Origin: Zoroaster sp. YZ-2022 | Taxonomy: Eukaryota; Echinodermata; Asteroidea; Forcipulatida; Zoroasteridae | DNA length: 64,000 nucleotides | NCBI GenBank assembly: GCA_029582265.1 | Contig: CM055837.1 | Location: forward strand, 2,713,148 to 2,777,147 | Reading direction: 5' to 3' | In this document: piece after piece, positions 49,111 through 59,807 of the stretch | Layout of the letters: each line of letters opens with the position of its first letter | Numbering within the stretch: position 1 is the first letter of the stretch | Program-made: the position numbers and the translations under genes | Notes under the pieces: model-generated | Seen by the model: the letters and a program-made list of their open reading frames with translations, nothing else | Told to the model about the DNA's origin: nothing | Databases searched by the model: none

Positions 49111-49299
49111 AACACCAGAGCTGTTATTCTTCCGGATTCTGGAAGACAGATGGATTTACTTACTTAATATATGCAGGAGGCCTCTCCTTTTGGCACCAAA
49201 AGGAGAGGCCTCCTTGCATATATTTTAAGTAAGTAAATTACCGTCAAATACGCGAAGTCTTCCGCAGAATCCGGAAGAGTTGGCAGCTCTGTAACACCT
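49111..49299. mobile_element. foldback with three nested arms
   Basis: Inner arms pair AGGCCTCTCCTTTT with AAAAGGAGAGGCCT around GGCACC, continuing through TTACTTACTTAAT/TTTTAAGTAAGTAA; outer arms CCGGATTCTGGAAGAC / GTCTTCCGCAGAATCCGG and CAGAGCTG / CAGCTCTG. Confidence 0.8.
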
Positions 49300-49368
49300 G
49301 CTTAATAGAACCCAAGCTGCCGGGAAAATTGGATTTTAATAAATAATTAGAATACATGTACAGTTTAA

Positions 49369-49922
49369 TAAGGATACCCGACCAAAATGGTCATTACCTG
49401 GTTTCATTTTTCAGTTCTAATTACCCGTAAACAACTTTTTAAATCTCCGACTGTACATTAAAGTCACACAAAATGGAAGTCTCAAATTTTTTGTTAGCAA
49501 AATGAAGAACACTTGGATAAAGGCTTTAGAAGTAACATATGCCGACAGCCTTCCACAGACTTGTCGGCTTTTGTTTGATGCATCTAGTTTGTTTTGAGTT
49601 GACTGCCCTCACGGTGCCAGTATCATGAGTTGGGATTTGTGCCTATTGTTCACAGTTATTGGATTAGCACGAATGTGGGATACATTATTTATTTTTGTAC
49701 GTGTGTTGGGAAATGGGGATACTACAAGTCGTTTTTAATATAGAGGTAGGAAATTATTACAGGAAGTCCACATTTACTGTGACTCTAATAAAAAAGAAAT
49801 TTGGATATTTTATACATTCAGGAGTATTTACAAGTCTTAAAAAATTGTTTACGGGTACCCAGGTATCCAAAGATTTCCAATTCCGGGTATCTAGTTCCTG
49901 ATATAACCAAAAATGCACAGCA
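49369..49922 (+). repeat. dispersed repeat family A, copy 2, with internal insertion
   Basis: GGATACCCGACCAAAATGG at the start and TTTACGGGTACCCAGG near the end match copy 1. About 200 bp at 49490-49690 have no counterpart. Confidence 0.7.
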
Positions 49923-49926
49923 ATAA

Positions 49927-50198
49927 CCCTAACCACCCCAAATCCTGCAAAATCCTGCAAAATCCTCCAAGGGGCAATTTTTGGCAAAGATTCAGCACTT
50001 TCAGAAACTGGTACTTTCACCTCTTCAAATGGGACAAAATTACTACCTGGCAAGAAGTACAGGCCATAAGTGCTGAATATGAAAGATCAACGAAAATGCA
50101 TGGTGCATTTTGAAGAGAAGGGCATGTTTCCAAAAGTGCACTGATGGATTTTGGAGGATTCAGGAAGGTTCCTAGCCAGAATACCTAGGGGGTTAGGG
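49927..50198. mobile_element. TTAACCCTAACC-type element, copy 3
   Basis: Ends CCCTAACCACCCC and CCTAGGGGGTTAGGG; TTAA at 50199-50202 but ATAA at 49923-49926. It directly abuts the family A copy. Confidence 0.8.
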
Positions 50199-50552
50199 TT
50201 AATGTAGTTCTGTGTGATTTGACACAGATCAGGTTATTATTATAATACAAAGGAAAAAATGGGAACAAAGATCAAATTCTAGGTTTTGGTCAGATGATAC
50301 ATGTACATGTATGTAAATAATCCAAATACATGAAACTTGCTGCATGTAGATGGTACATGTGTATAATGTTATTAACCTTAAAGATAAAATACAACAATTG
50401 CAATTACCTGATAACAAAATGACTGATTTATTATCTGAAAGTTAATTTGATCAAATAGGCCTATCAAGAAAAATCATAACTCCTGAACAAAGAAAAGATA
50501 ATGCCTAAATTTATTCACGATTGTAATAACAATGAAATATCTAAGATTAATA
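50199..50552. other. no gene recognised
   Basis: AT-rich with ACATGTACATGT words; nothing else seen. Confidence 0.45.
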
Positions 50553-50556
50553 TTAA

Positions 50557-50889
50557 CCCTCCTACACATGGAGGCCACTCCGATTCACTAAATTCTGTTC
50601 TTAAGCAACCTTCAGTACATACATGTACAAGCCTGCTGTCCTCTCCAAGTAATCTTACAAAATCAACTGTGTGCCACCCAAGGCCACTGTAAATGTTTGA
50701 ACATATTAGTATGGCCTACAATGTATCAATGGGAGACCACCTTACCCTGCAATCTCAGTGGTGTGACAGTGCACAGAAGGGTAACCATAGGAGGCCAGTG
50801 GCAACAGCTAATGGCTTGGAGTGGCAACAGCTAATGGCTTGGGGTGGCCTGAATGGGTTGTTTCAAAAATTGCACTGATTGTAGGAGGG
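50557..50889. mobile_element. TTAA-flanked MITE, ends CCCTCCTAC, type c
   Basis: TTAA 50553-50556 and 50890-50893; ends CCCTCCTACACATGG and GATTGTAGGAGGG. Internal GGCAACAGCTAATGGCTTGG is duplicated in tandem. Confidence 0.85.
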
Positions 50890-51372
50890 TTAATCTCAAA
50901 TAAACTAAGTAGCTTTCCGGGCCAAATCAGGAAATTTAAATTTAACATTTTCTAATGCAAAATTGATGTGTCTTTTGAAGCAGAAATTGATATGTTATAA
51001 TACAAAATTTCAATACAATAACTTTGAATAATACAATAACTTCGAAAAATATTATTGTGACGTCATCAATGGTAATTTGATTGAACTGGAAGTTCACACA
51101 AACACTTGAGCTCTAGTTCTGTCTGAAGTGCATTCATTTCAAAGAAAACACAAACAATTATGCACATTTACAAAAATGTTGCCTGTGTTTTCTGTCAAGA
51201 TTGTGAATGCTTTTTCTCATGACTTAGACTCCGCATTGAGCTGACAGTTTCACAGAAGGGCTGTTAAATTTGTCAAATTATTCCTGTTAAACTGAATTTC
51301 AAATAAAAAAAATACCCGACTGCACTAACCACTAGAAGGCAGCCTTCTTTACTGTGCTGGACAGTACATTAA
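50890..51372. other. no gene recognised
   Basis: GACTTAGACTCCGCATTGAG (51225-51244) resembles the word near 19072. No exon. Confidence 0.4.
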
Positions 51373-51683
51373 CCTTCTTACTACTACAAGGATCAAAATC
51401 AGTCAAAATGTTGATATACTTGCCAAGGTATATCTGGTGCACTTAAAAGTCAAACACTGTCAAACCTTACGTGTGGTAAGCGCATTTTACAGGTCAAAAT
51501 GAGTCAACTGTTTTTGATTGGTAAAAGCATTGTCTGGTATTGTTGAGGGTGGTCAAAATGATAGTAAAAAAACAGTCAAAATGCTCCATGCGTGCACATT
51601 TGGGTCAACAGTAAAAAACAGGCAGTTGACTGGTTTTGACCACAATAGAAACTTCCCACTAAAGTGCACCTAAAGTAGGAGGG
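51373..51683 (-). mobile_element. TTAA-flanked MITE, type b
   Basis: TTAA 51369-51372 and 51684-51687; ends CCTTCTTACTAC and AAGTAGGAGGG; GTCAAAAT interior. Confidence 0.82.
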
Positions 51684-51805
51684 TTAACCAAAATATTCCA
51701 ATGGAAATATAAATAACATTGCAAAAAATTTAGGTAAAAATCTAAGCCTCTTAAAAAGATTGCGTGTGTTGAGATGGGGTGGGGGGCAGCGTTAAGCTCT
51801 GCATA

Positions 51806-52043
51806 TATACTGAACAACAAAAGAAACGTCGTGATTTTAAATCGTTGACATAACTCAACCACAAGAGTTTTACATGTATCGTTTTCGGAAAATATGCAGT
51901 ATAACATCATTCTGAATCATGACTGTGCCTGAAAATCCTATAGGCGGATGGAATGCAACTTGAATGGTTTTCAAAGTGTACGTTACAAAATATACCTGTT
52001 GATATCTTGTATTCATACGACGTTTCTTTTGCTGTTCAGTATA
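51806..52043. mobile_element. mariner-like MITE with 27-bp inverted repeats
   Basis: TATACTGAACAACAAAAGAA at the left, matched by its complement at 52017-52043 with one mismatch over 27 bp; TA at both edges. Confidence 0.85.
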
Positions 52044-52093
52044 AAATTATACATATACATGTACACCACAAACACACACAATGTGTGGCATCT

Positions 52094-52218
52094 TAAGTAA
52101 GACTAATTGCAGTGACACCATGTGAAATTCTCAATTGAGTAGTAATTAGTTCTGAAAATAACGAGGTACAACTCGATCAGTGTGCTTTGATCGTCCTCAG
52201 GAGAATGTGTGGCAGGAG
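52094..52218 (+). mobile_element. GGTGACACCATGTG family with 14-bp duplication
   Basis: Flanked by AATGTGTGGCATCT at 52080-52093 and 52219-52232. Starts TAAGTAAGACTAATTGCAGT; the right edge also carries a 15-bp tandem slip of AGGAGAATGTGTGGC. Confidence 0.85.
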
Positions 52219-52406
52219 AATGTGTGGCATCTCAGAAAGAAATATCATAAATATCCGAGGTGGCAACAGACAAATAATCCTTTTCTGTTGTACACTAAAA
52301 TTCTGAGCATGCACACGAACGAAACAGAACGTTAATAGAAAACAATGGAAAGGATTGACAAGTATACTGCCCTCTACCATCTCAAAAAGTAAACGATTAA
52401 ACATAC

Positions 52407-54107
52407 TCAGGTGCTGGTGCTTTTTCTGCGTGGGTCGCTGTTCCTGTGTGGGTCGCTGTTTCTCCGTGGGTCACTGTTTCTCCGTGGGTCAAAGTGTACT
52501 ATATCAGCGTAGTTGATCCTTGGTTTCTCCCCACTGTTTTCCCCCTCCTCACCTTCTTCATCCTCTTCTACAACAGGATGTTCTTCATCATCGCTGAACT
52601 CTAGATCGGCATACTGCAATCCTTCAACGTTCATACTCTTCGGATCCACCTCATCAAACTCGTCCCGGTACTCGCACTCGACCATGTCTTCCTCATCTAG
52701 AATGACACCGCCCACGGCCCCTTCGAGGTGACTTGTGTCACGGATAAGACCTGGACGGGGAGGCTTTGGACTCGACTGCTCAGTGGAGCTGGCAACATCC
52801 TCCGGTCCTTCCATCAGAGGTGTGATGCTGGAGCTTGTCATCCGTGACGATGGGAACGCATAAAGACCGCCCGAGTTCCCAGCCATGTTGCGGCGAATCT
52901 GTATTCTTGCTCTCATCTCCTGAGGGGTGAGGTTTCGTGAGTGTTTCTCTCTACAAAGTGTGGTCTTGACAATGTAGATAATAAGGAGGACAAAAATCAG
53001 GACTACTACTATGCCAAGAGAGATAGCAACAATCTTAATGATGTTCAACGTGGTATGGTCGGATTGACTGATCTCAACGATAAGAGCCTGTGATCCAAGA
53101 CTGTGCGTCCCAACTGCTGTGCAAGTAATATTATAATCCTTTTCATCAAGAGTGTCCATGTTGAGAAGGATCGTGCTCCCTTCTGCACTCACGTGGTACT
53201 GATCCCTTGATTTGTCAAGCTTAGGCACAAAGTTCCACACGTATTTGGCTCCCAGAGAGTAGCAAGAAAATGTTGATTCGCGTCCTTTTTGTTTCACAAG
53301 ATTGACGGGTCTCTCACTGAAGCTGCATGTTTGCTCGTGATGAGACTCGAGGTACGTCTTACTGCCCTTGAAGTGTTTTCTAAATTTTCGAAGTGGTAAA
53401 ATCGTGAGGAAACACTTGTAGGAATCGCCGTTCCGATTATCGGTGACATCATGGATGAGACACACTTTTTGGATTCCTTCACTCTTGCGCGACACATTCA
53501 TCCCAGCGATATTCTTACTATTCCGTTGCCATGACAACTCGATGTCGAGATTCAATGATTCAGAACAGCATTCCAATGTGAAGCCTGTCCCCTCCTCGTA
53601 AGACAATGATGTCACACTTATCGAGCATTGTGGGTATTTTTCCCCAGGGGAGTAGAAGACCTTGAGTGTGGTACACTCTTGCTTCAAAAAACTTCTCTCT
53701 AAATGTTCAGACGTATTTGCAACCAAATAAATGGCACAGCAGTATTCATCCTGATCTTCATTAAATGTAAAATTATGTGAAATTTTAAGATTGTAATTAC
53801 CTTCAGAATGATTCCCGAGAAGAGTATAATTCTTCATTTTGTATTTCTCCTGCCTTGATATATCTATATCATTCCGCAACCAAATGACCTCCATCTCGTC
53901 TGTAAGACCATCAATTGTGCAGTTGAATATTGGTGGATTCAAAGGTACATTAGCATTTAAATACTGGTACATGGTCTTAGGCTTTGTGATGAAAATAACA
54001 TTTGGTGCTTCTGTTGTTTGTGCAAGTTCGCATCTCACACCAGTCACTAAAACTACTAAAATAGCCACAGAGCGCAGATAAAAGTGTTTTAATTTACACG
54101 TATTCAT
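52407..54107 (-). CDS. three-Ig transmembrane receptor with two ITIM-like motifs (566 aa)
   Basis: Single-exon gene. Start at 54107 (A at -3); the frame upstream lacks an ATG. Signal peptide about 1-26. Ig domains: 1 (C63, W76, Y122-C123), 2 (C180, W193, DxxSYKC with C232), 3 (C282, W291, C329), with seven sequons (N62, N93, N99, N112, N131, N204, N326). Membrane helix 356-380. The 185-residue tail contains PKPPRP (448-453, SH3-ligand form), CEYRDEF (Y480), ITIM-like LQYADL (Y499) and INYADI (Y533) separated by an acidic stretch, then four DPRRNS-type hexamers (540-563) with RRxS sites suited to basophilic kinases. In vertebrates ITIM pairs recruit SHP phosphatases and inhibit signalling; here that is inference. 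NYTLLGN in domain 1 and the shared layout make it a paralogue of the receptor at 37989-39650, 12.8 kb away on the same strand. Confidence 0.87.
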   Translation of the reverse strand: MNTCKLKHFYLRSVAILVVLVTGVRCELAQTTEAPNVIFITKPKTMYQYLNANVPLNPPIFNCTIDGLTDEMEVIWLRNDIDISRQEKYKMKNYTLLGNHSEGNYNLKISHNFTFNEDQDEYCCAIYLVANTSEHLERSFLKQECTTLKVFYSPGEKYPQCSISVTSLSYEEGTGFTLECCSESLNLDIELSWQRNSKNIAGMNVSRKSEGIQKVCLIHDVTDNRNGDSYKCFLTILPLRKFRKHFKGSKTYLESHHEQTCSFSERPVNLVKQKGRESTFSCYSLGAKYVWNFVPKLDKSRDQYHVSAEGSTILLNMDTLDEKDYNITCTAVGTHSLGSQALIVEISQSDHTTLNIIKIVAISLGIVVVLIFVLLIIYIVKTTLCREKHSRNLTPQEMRARIQIRRNMAGNSGGLYAFPSSRMTSSSITPLMEGPEDVASSTEQSSPKPPRPGLIRDTSHLEGAVGGVILDEEDMVECEYRDEFDEVDPKSMNVEGLQYADLEFSDDEEHPVVEEDEEGEEGENSGEKPRINYADIVHFDPRRNSDPRRNSDPHRNSDPRRKSTST

Positions 54108-54937
54108 GATGCATGGACCTCTAAACAACCTCACATGATACGTAGCCGAGATGAAATTGAGACTGTTGCCCAGTTCAAAGGAAAAACACTGGCAGATGAC
54201 AAATAGTCTTTTACACTGAACAGAAATTATCCAGGTGAAGCACGCAAATATTTCCTTGCGTCACCAGTTCAGAGGATCAATCACAAATTCCCCAGTTGAA
54301 AATATTTTCATCTGGGAATTCTAATTTCTCCCAAAGGCCCAGTTGTTGATGTCGTTAAATACAGCCTCAATATCTGGCTGACTGAAAATGTTCTACACAG
54401 GTTAGCAGTTCAGCATACACGTAGATACAGAGACTATCACTGCATGTACACTGCTGCAAAATATCAACCATTGTTCTTTTAGATATTCATGGGTAGCTCC
54501 TGTTTGCAAATGTGGCACTGTTTTGTACATAACGATCACAGTATCTATTACCAGTGGAGAGTGATTTTCATATTTGTATGTGATTATTTCAGCAGCACGT
54601 GTGTTCGTTATCAGATGTCGGAGACTTTTGCCACTAAACAGATAACAAACAATCGGTGTACTTCTGCCGCTCTCAGGAATCTGTCCTCAGACCGCTGCAT
54701 CGGAAAGTAATCACATCCGGCTGGATTTCATCTTGTTTCATTCCATCCCGTGCTGTTGCAACATTGATGATAATCCTCAGTGCCTCATCGGCAGACTTTA
54801 TTTCGTTCTAGTTGTTTGTCAAGAGTTTGATGCCCTCAAGAAAAACATTCCAGGAATTGAAGACACATCTGTGGACATAAGCAGTTATACTGATTAATCA
54901 AACATCTTGGTTAAGAACAGCAAAAAATCTACAGCTA
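54108..54937 (-). promoter_or_regulatory. 5' flank of the ITIM-like receptor
   Basis: Non-repetitive. An E-box CACGTG occurs at 54596-54601. No TATA box or upstream exon could be assigned. Confidence 0.3.
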
Positions 54938-55215
54938 AGGCTGTGTGTTTTCGGCTATTTCAGGAACTGGATACCCGAAATTGAAAATCTTCGGATACCA
55001 GGGTACCCATAAATAATTTGTAAAAACACATAAATACTCCCGAATGTATAAAATAACCAATGTTTCTCTTGTTTAATTAGAGTCATAATAAATGTGGACT
55101 TACTGTAATAATTTTCCCGCCTCTATATTAAAAACGACTCATAGCATCCCCATTCCCTACACACAAAAATCAGAGACTTGTGTGGCTTAAAAATGTTCAG
55201 TGAAAATTGAAAGTC
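54938..55215 (-). repeat. dispersed repeat family A, copy 3
   Basis: AAGGCTGTGTGTTTTCGGC and GGGTACCCATAAAT are the inverse of copy 1; matches continue to about 55215. Confidence 0.75.
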
Positions 55216-55268
55216 GTTGACATAGCTGAATCGTTTGAATGCAAGAAATGAAATATTTTCCCACTTAT

Positions 55269-55811
55269 AGGGACACATAGTCATGATCAGAGCAGACTTT
55301 CAACAGGGCATGGAATCAGTGTTCTAGTATAAGATGAACACAGTGACTGAAAATTACTGGCTCATTTATGCAGCAGCAACAGCAATATATAATAATAATA
55401 ATAATAATGTATAGATTTATATAGCGCACGTATCCACCAACTAAGTGGCGCTCAAGGCGCATTATATTATTATCCCTGCTCATAAGGCTCATAAGGCTCA
55501 TAAATCATTCCTGAAACCATCTCAGCTCCCTGGGGAGTATACAGCTCAATTGCTGCCATTTCTAGCGCATATAGAGCAAACCATCTCTGCCTTCACAGGT
55601 ACCCATTTAACCCCTGGGTGGAGAGAAGCAATTATGGTTAAGTGTCTTGCTCAAGGACACAAGTGTCACGGCCGGGGCTCGAACCCACACTCTGCTGCTG
55701 GCAACACCAGAACTTGAGTTCCGTGCGCTAGACCGGGAAGCAGACCTTACCATGTGGGTTATTATTTCCAGTCACTGTATATCTAAAACCAGCACTCTGA
55801 TTCCATTCCCT
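55269..55811. mobile_element. AGGGRCAG MITE, copy 3, split by a SINE
   Basis: Left half 55269-55385 (GCAGACTTTCAACAGGGCAT) and right half 55741-55811 (TATTTCCAGTCACTG, GATTCCATTCCC) bracket the SINE. The right terminus is missing; the next element begins at its TTTAA. Confidence 0.75.
55386..55740 (-). mobile_element. SINE, body variant A, inserted in a MITE
   Basis: (AAT)n, GCGCACGTATCCACCAACTA, the variant A body, CTTGCTCAAGGACACAAG and box-B complement CTCGAACCC. The head is incomplete beyond CTAGACCGG. Confidence 0.88.
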
Positions 55812-55815
55812 TTAA

Positions 55816-56139
55816 CTCTTTCACTACCGCATTTTTGTGCATGCTGTGACCGAATTAAATTTCACACATACACACCGCATAGACAACATTTGAATAAAAT
55901 AGTTGTAACTAGGTTTTTCATAGTCATATACCCATGTGTTATACATCAAAATGAAGCCGAGGACATTGTAAATGTGAATCAAGTCTCAGAATAATTGTTT
56001 ATTCAAGTAATAAAAATATGGAAGCTGAGATAATAGAGGGCCGATTTACATGATGTTTACATCGAGCCGCTGACAGCGGCTTGCGGGCAGCAGCAGACAT
56101 TTTTCACGCCGCTGTGAGCGGCTCGCGGCAGTGAAAGAG
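55816..56139. mobile_element. TTAA-flanked MITE, ends CTCTTTCACTRCCGC
   Basis: TTAA 55812-55815 and 56140-56143; 15-bp inverted ends with one mismatch. Near the right end GCCGCTGACAGCGGC and GCCGCTGTGAGCGGC are repeated palindromes. Confidence 0.85.
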
Positions 56140-56143
56140 TTAA

Positions 56144-56584
56144 ACATGTAACACGCAAAAAACATAAAAAGTACTTTAACACAAACATCCATTATGGCTC
56201 TTCAATTGCGACAGGTCCTTGATTAGTCAGCAATACCTTTGGGTGTCTTTTGCATGCCCTGTTTGTTACACTCAGTTTTATTTGTAATACACATGCAAAA
56301 GTATTGTTAAGTTAAATATTTGGACACCCTGTTTTTCAACGAATGACAAATTTGGACGCCCCATTTCTAACTCTAGGCTTATGCTCTGGATAGGTCAAAC
56401 ATCACTGCTTGTATAGTTGGCCTGTGATCTTACACAGTGCAGATCATGGAGCCAAGAACATTTTCGAAAAAATTGAAACATTTTCTAAAAAATGGCAACA
56501 TGCCAGGCAGAAAAAATTTATTGTTATTTCTGGTACCATCACCAAGTTTTCAGATAATAATTCAGTAATTTTGAAATCAGATAA
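56144..56584. other. no gene recognised
   Basis: TTGGACACCCTGTTTTTC near 56321 also occurs at 24302; dispersed repeat word. No exon. Confidence 0.4.
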
Positions 56585-56892
56585 TTTCCTTTAGAACCAC
56601 AACCCCCTAGGCATTTTAGCTTGAAACCATGCTAAATCCATCCAAAATCTATCAACATAATTATAATAATTTAATAATAATTTGGACTTAGATAGCACAC
56701 GTATCCACCAAACTGGTGCTCAAGGCGCATTACATTATTACCCCTGCTCATCACGATCAGGCTCATATATCATTCCTGAAACCATCTCAGCTCCCTGGGG
56801 AATATACAGCTCAATTGCTGCCATTACAGTTTGATGGATTTGGTACACTATGGTGTATATTCGCTGGCCTATACTGTGGAGTACTGAATCCA
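56585..56892. repeat. AATCCATC-type repeat, split by a SINE fragment
   Basis: CATCCAAAATCTATCAACAT on the left and TTTGATGGATTTGGTACAC, TTCGCTGGCCTATACTGTG on the right match 7264-7470, with a SINE (56655-56828) between. Confidence 0.7.
56655..56828 (-). mobile_element. SINE tail fragment, body variant A
   Basis: GCACACGTATCCACCAAACT to CTCAATTGCTGCCATTACAG; the tRNA-like head is absent. Confidence 0.8.
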
Positions 56893-56894
56893 CA

Positions 56895-56974
56895 GTTCAT
56901 TTTAAACTATGACACCGATTCTATGCCCTGTTGAAAGTCTGCTTGGATTGATATATACGTACTGTCCCTTTAAG
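56895..56974. mobile_element. fragment of the AGGGRCAG MITE
   Basis: GACACCGATTCTATGCCCTG and TACTGTCCCTTTAA match one end of the family. Confidence 0.75.
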
Positions 56975-57017
56975 TTTCTATGCAGCTGCAGCTGTCTAAT
57001 GCCAATCTGACTACTAA

Positions 57018-57348
57018 CCCTCCTACTGTACTTCTGGTACCTTTTTCATACAAGTTGATCCACCATTTGAAACCATTCGCCTTTGTGGTTTTGAATGGTG
57101 AAATAACTGTGTACAGTATTGATTCCCCCCAAATGGTTTTGAATGGTAGGTCAGCTAATACAAAACCTTGTTTGGATACTTCTAAAGTGGTGAATCAATG
57201 GACCCTCTATGCATTTGAATGGATTTGAATGGTAGTAAAGCTTGCTACCAACACTGTTCAAATGGTATCACCATGTGTGTACAAAACCAATGGGCATTTT
57301 GGTAAGTGGAAATTTTGAATGGTTTCAAATGGTCAAACAGTAGGAGGG
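57018..57348. mobile_element. CTAA-flanked MITE, ends CCCTCCTACTGT, type d
   Basis: CTAA 57014-57017 and 57349-57352; ends CCCTCCTACTGTA and ACAGTAGGAGGG. The interior is built from repeated TTTGAATGGT and ACCATTTGAA words. Confidence 0.82.
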
Positions 57349-57545
57349 CTAACAGTCACATTTGAAAGAAGATATTATGATTAAATCAAATTAATATAAA
57401 CTGGCAGATATGTTTCACTTCTCAGAGTATTATCTGTGTCCTGTAAAAAATGTTATTTCCAAAAGAAAGAAAAATGTTTTCATTTGAACTGGGTAGTTTA
57501 ATATTTCACCGAGAGAAACATGTTTACTTGTTGAAGCTGAAAGAG

Positions 57546-57763
57546 GTTAAATGGGTACCTGTGAGGGCAGAGTTGGTTGATTAGCCCTATATGCGCTGTA
57601 ATGGCAGCAATTGAGCTGTATACTCCCCAGGGAGCTGAGATGGTTTCAGGAATGATTTATGAGCCTTATGAGCAGGGGTAATGATATAATGCGCCTTGAG
57701 CACCACTTAATTGGTGGATACGTGCGCTATATAAGTCCACACATTATTATTATTATTATTATT
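57546..57763 (+). mobile_element. SINE fragment, body variant A with tail
   Basis: Starts in the body at TTAAATGGGTACCTGTGAGG and ends GCGCTATATAAGTCC plus (ATT)n; the head is lost. Confidence 0.85.
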
Positions 57764-57960
57764 TACAAATGTATATAACTGGTCCTTTTTAATTTTACTT
57801 TCGAATTTGATTTTAAAAACTGATTTTGTAAATGTACTTTGACGAAATTGGGTCAAATTTTTTGTAATGTTTTGTGGGGGTATTGCTTCTGTTTATACAT
57901 GTAGTTGATATCTGAATGTAAAAATATCACATTACTTACAAAGATAATTATCTTCATTAA

Positions 57961-58301
57961 AACCTCCTATAGGTTTAACACTCAAAGACACTCAAAATGT
58001 GTATGTAACTCCCAACCCATTGACTTTGTGCAGTGCACTCAAATAAATGCAAGGACATGTGGCTATGGTAGGAGGTCAAACCAAAACCACTCGACTGTAA
58101 CTTATGCAGTACATACACAGCTCTGTGTGACTCTGCATATAACTTGTAAGACATACACAAGTGTGTTTGACTTTGCCACTATCTCCAGCACTCTTAGTTA
58201 TACACATGTGTGAACAATTGGCAATGCAACCAAAAATACTCAAGTGACTGTCTGTGGGTGCGGTGCTTACTGGGCCAAATTTCAGCCTGGGCACAGGAGG
58301 G
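57961..58301. mobile_element. TTAA-flanked MITE, type a, copy 2
   Basis: TTAA 57957-57960 and 58302-58305. AGGTTTAACACTCAAAGACA and TTTCAGCCTGGGCACAGGAG match the 7962 copy, with about 80 bp extra inside. Confidence 0.8.
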
Positions 58302-58305
58302 TTAA

Positions 58306-58775
58306 TTACTGAATCCCTTAAGCTGAATGTGATAACTCGTAAGAATGGAAAAATTACTTTCAAGGGAAGGTACAACACTGCTAATTTCCAGATTTTCAAA
58401 TTAAACAATTATCTAAAACTTATTGGTGTAAACATGGTACAAGTGTCAATCATCCCACCTGAAATGTCTCAAAAATGTACCGAGAATGAATGTCGAACCC
58501 AACCACCACTTGTGCACAATGTCTATTGCATGTGTTTTTAGCAGACGACAAAATGGCCAACATCTCACTGGATGCGCATACGTTCATTGCTCAAAATCTC
58601 CCAAAATATCATTTCCCATCCTCACTTGACTACACTTTCCTCTCCTTAAGTGTGTCCTCTGTCATCTTTTAAAGGAAAATCTGTGATATTTTGTCATAAT
58701 TTGTTTAGAAAAGTGGCAGTTGTATTATAGGCCTATTCTTTCCATGTACCGTGAGTAACCAGCATAGTACAATGT
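58306..58775. other. dispersed repeat related to 31370-31690; no gene
   Basis: CCACTTGTGCACAATGTCT and AAAGTGGCAGTTGTATTAT resemble 31389 and 31652; GGGAAGGTACAACACTGC is a half-unit of the 81-bp repeat. Confidence 0.4.
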
Positions 58776-59234
58776 AGCATATGACATAAAACACAATAAA
58801 GGGGGCCACTTTGCATCTGTCACGTTAGCAGTTTTTCCAATGGTTGTTATTTATTTTTAAGTACCTGAAACCGACCAAAAAGTGTTTCAACATGTGAATG
58901 GACATGCAGACTTATACTAGAACTAATTTGAGTTGATTTATTTAATTTTTTAATTTTTTAATTTTATTATTTACCCTCAAATTTCCATAAAAATTGGACG
59001 GAAAAAGTTACCTCACTTTTCCGTCCATTTGTTCATGGAAATTTTAGGGTAATTAAAAAAATAATAGTAATAATCAACTCAAATTATCTTTAGGATAAGC
59101 ATGCATGTCTATTCAAATGTTGAAATTCTTTTTGGGTGGTTTCAGATATTAATAAAAAAAATTACAACCATTAGAATAACTGCTAATGTGACGGTAGGAA
59201 AGTGGCCCCCTTTATTGTGTTTTATGTCATATAC
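58776..59234. mobile_element. 459-bp imperfect palindrome (foldback element)
   Basis: ATGACATAAAACACAATAAA at 58781-58800 is the exact complement of 59211-59230. Pairing continues with gaps inward to a tight centre where AATTTCCAT...GGACGGAAAA faces TTTTCCGTCC...ATGGAAATTT (about 58980-59047). Confidence 0.85.
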
Positions 59235-59491
59235 ATACAGTATAACAAATTTCTGAAATCATTTTTGTGCCGAGTTACATTAAAGTCTGGAAATAATGCA
59301 ACTTCTGTGAAAAAAATGATTAGTGAAATCATGGAGGATGGACATAGGCCTATAAGGAAATCATGGCATTATGAGTGGGGCCCAATACCTCAAAAGTGTA
59401 ACATACATTAACCATGGAATTACCATGGAATTGCCATAAAAAACTTCAGGCTTTGTGACATTAAATTAAAAGTGTGTGGCAACACGTAATC

Positions 59492-59705
59492 AGCGCGTAG
59501 CCAGGACATTTTCAGTGGGGGGGGGGGACTGGGGGGGGGCATTGCTTTTAAGTGGGGGGGCCCAGGGGTATGGGTTTTTTCCCCTTTTTCTTTTCTTTTT
59601 TGGGGCACTATCGGTATTTTTCGTGGGGGGAACCTGGGGGGGGCACTGGAAATTTGTGGAAGGGCACATGCCCCCCCCCCCCAGGCCCCCCATGGCTACG
59701 CTGCT
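59492..59705. mobile_element. G-rich element with GCGTAGCCA inverted ends
   Basis: AGCGCGTAGCCA (59492-59503) and TGGCTACGCTGCT (59693-59705) are inverted. The interior has several G runs of 6-12 followed by facing C runs, so quadruplexes or a hairpin are possible. Confidence 0.7.
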
Positions 59706-59807
59706 GCATGAAATGTACAGAGAAGGTTAGGCTGTGCCCTTGCTCTATGGGCTGTGTGAGTACATGAACTTTATGAAACTTTTCTTCTTCTTTCATGCAT
59801 AAAACTA

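Noticed and set aside
59476..59767. Frames through the G-rich element
   Set aside because: Low-complexity Gly/Pro translations of G and C runs within an inverted-repeat element.
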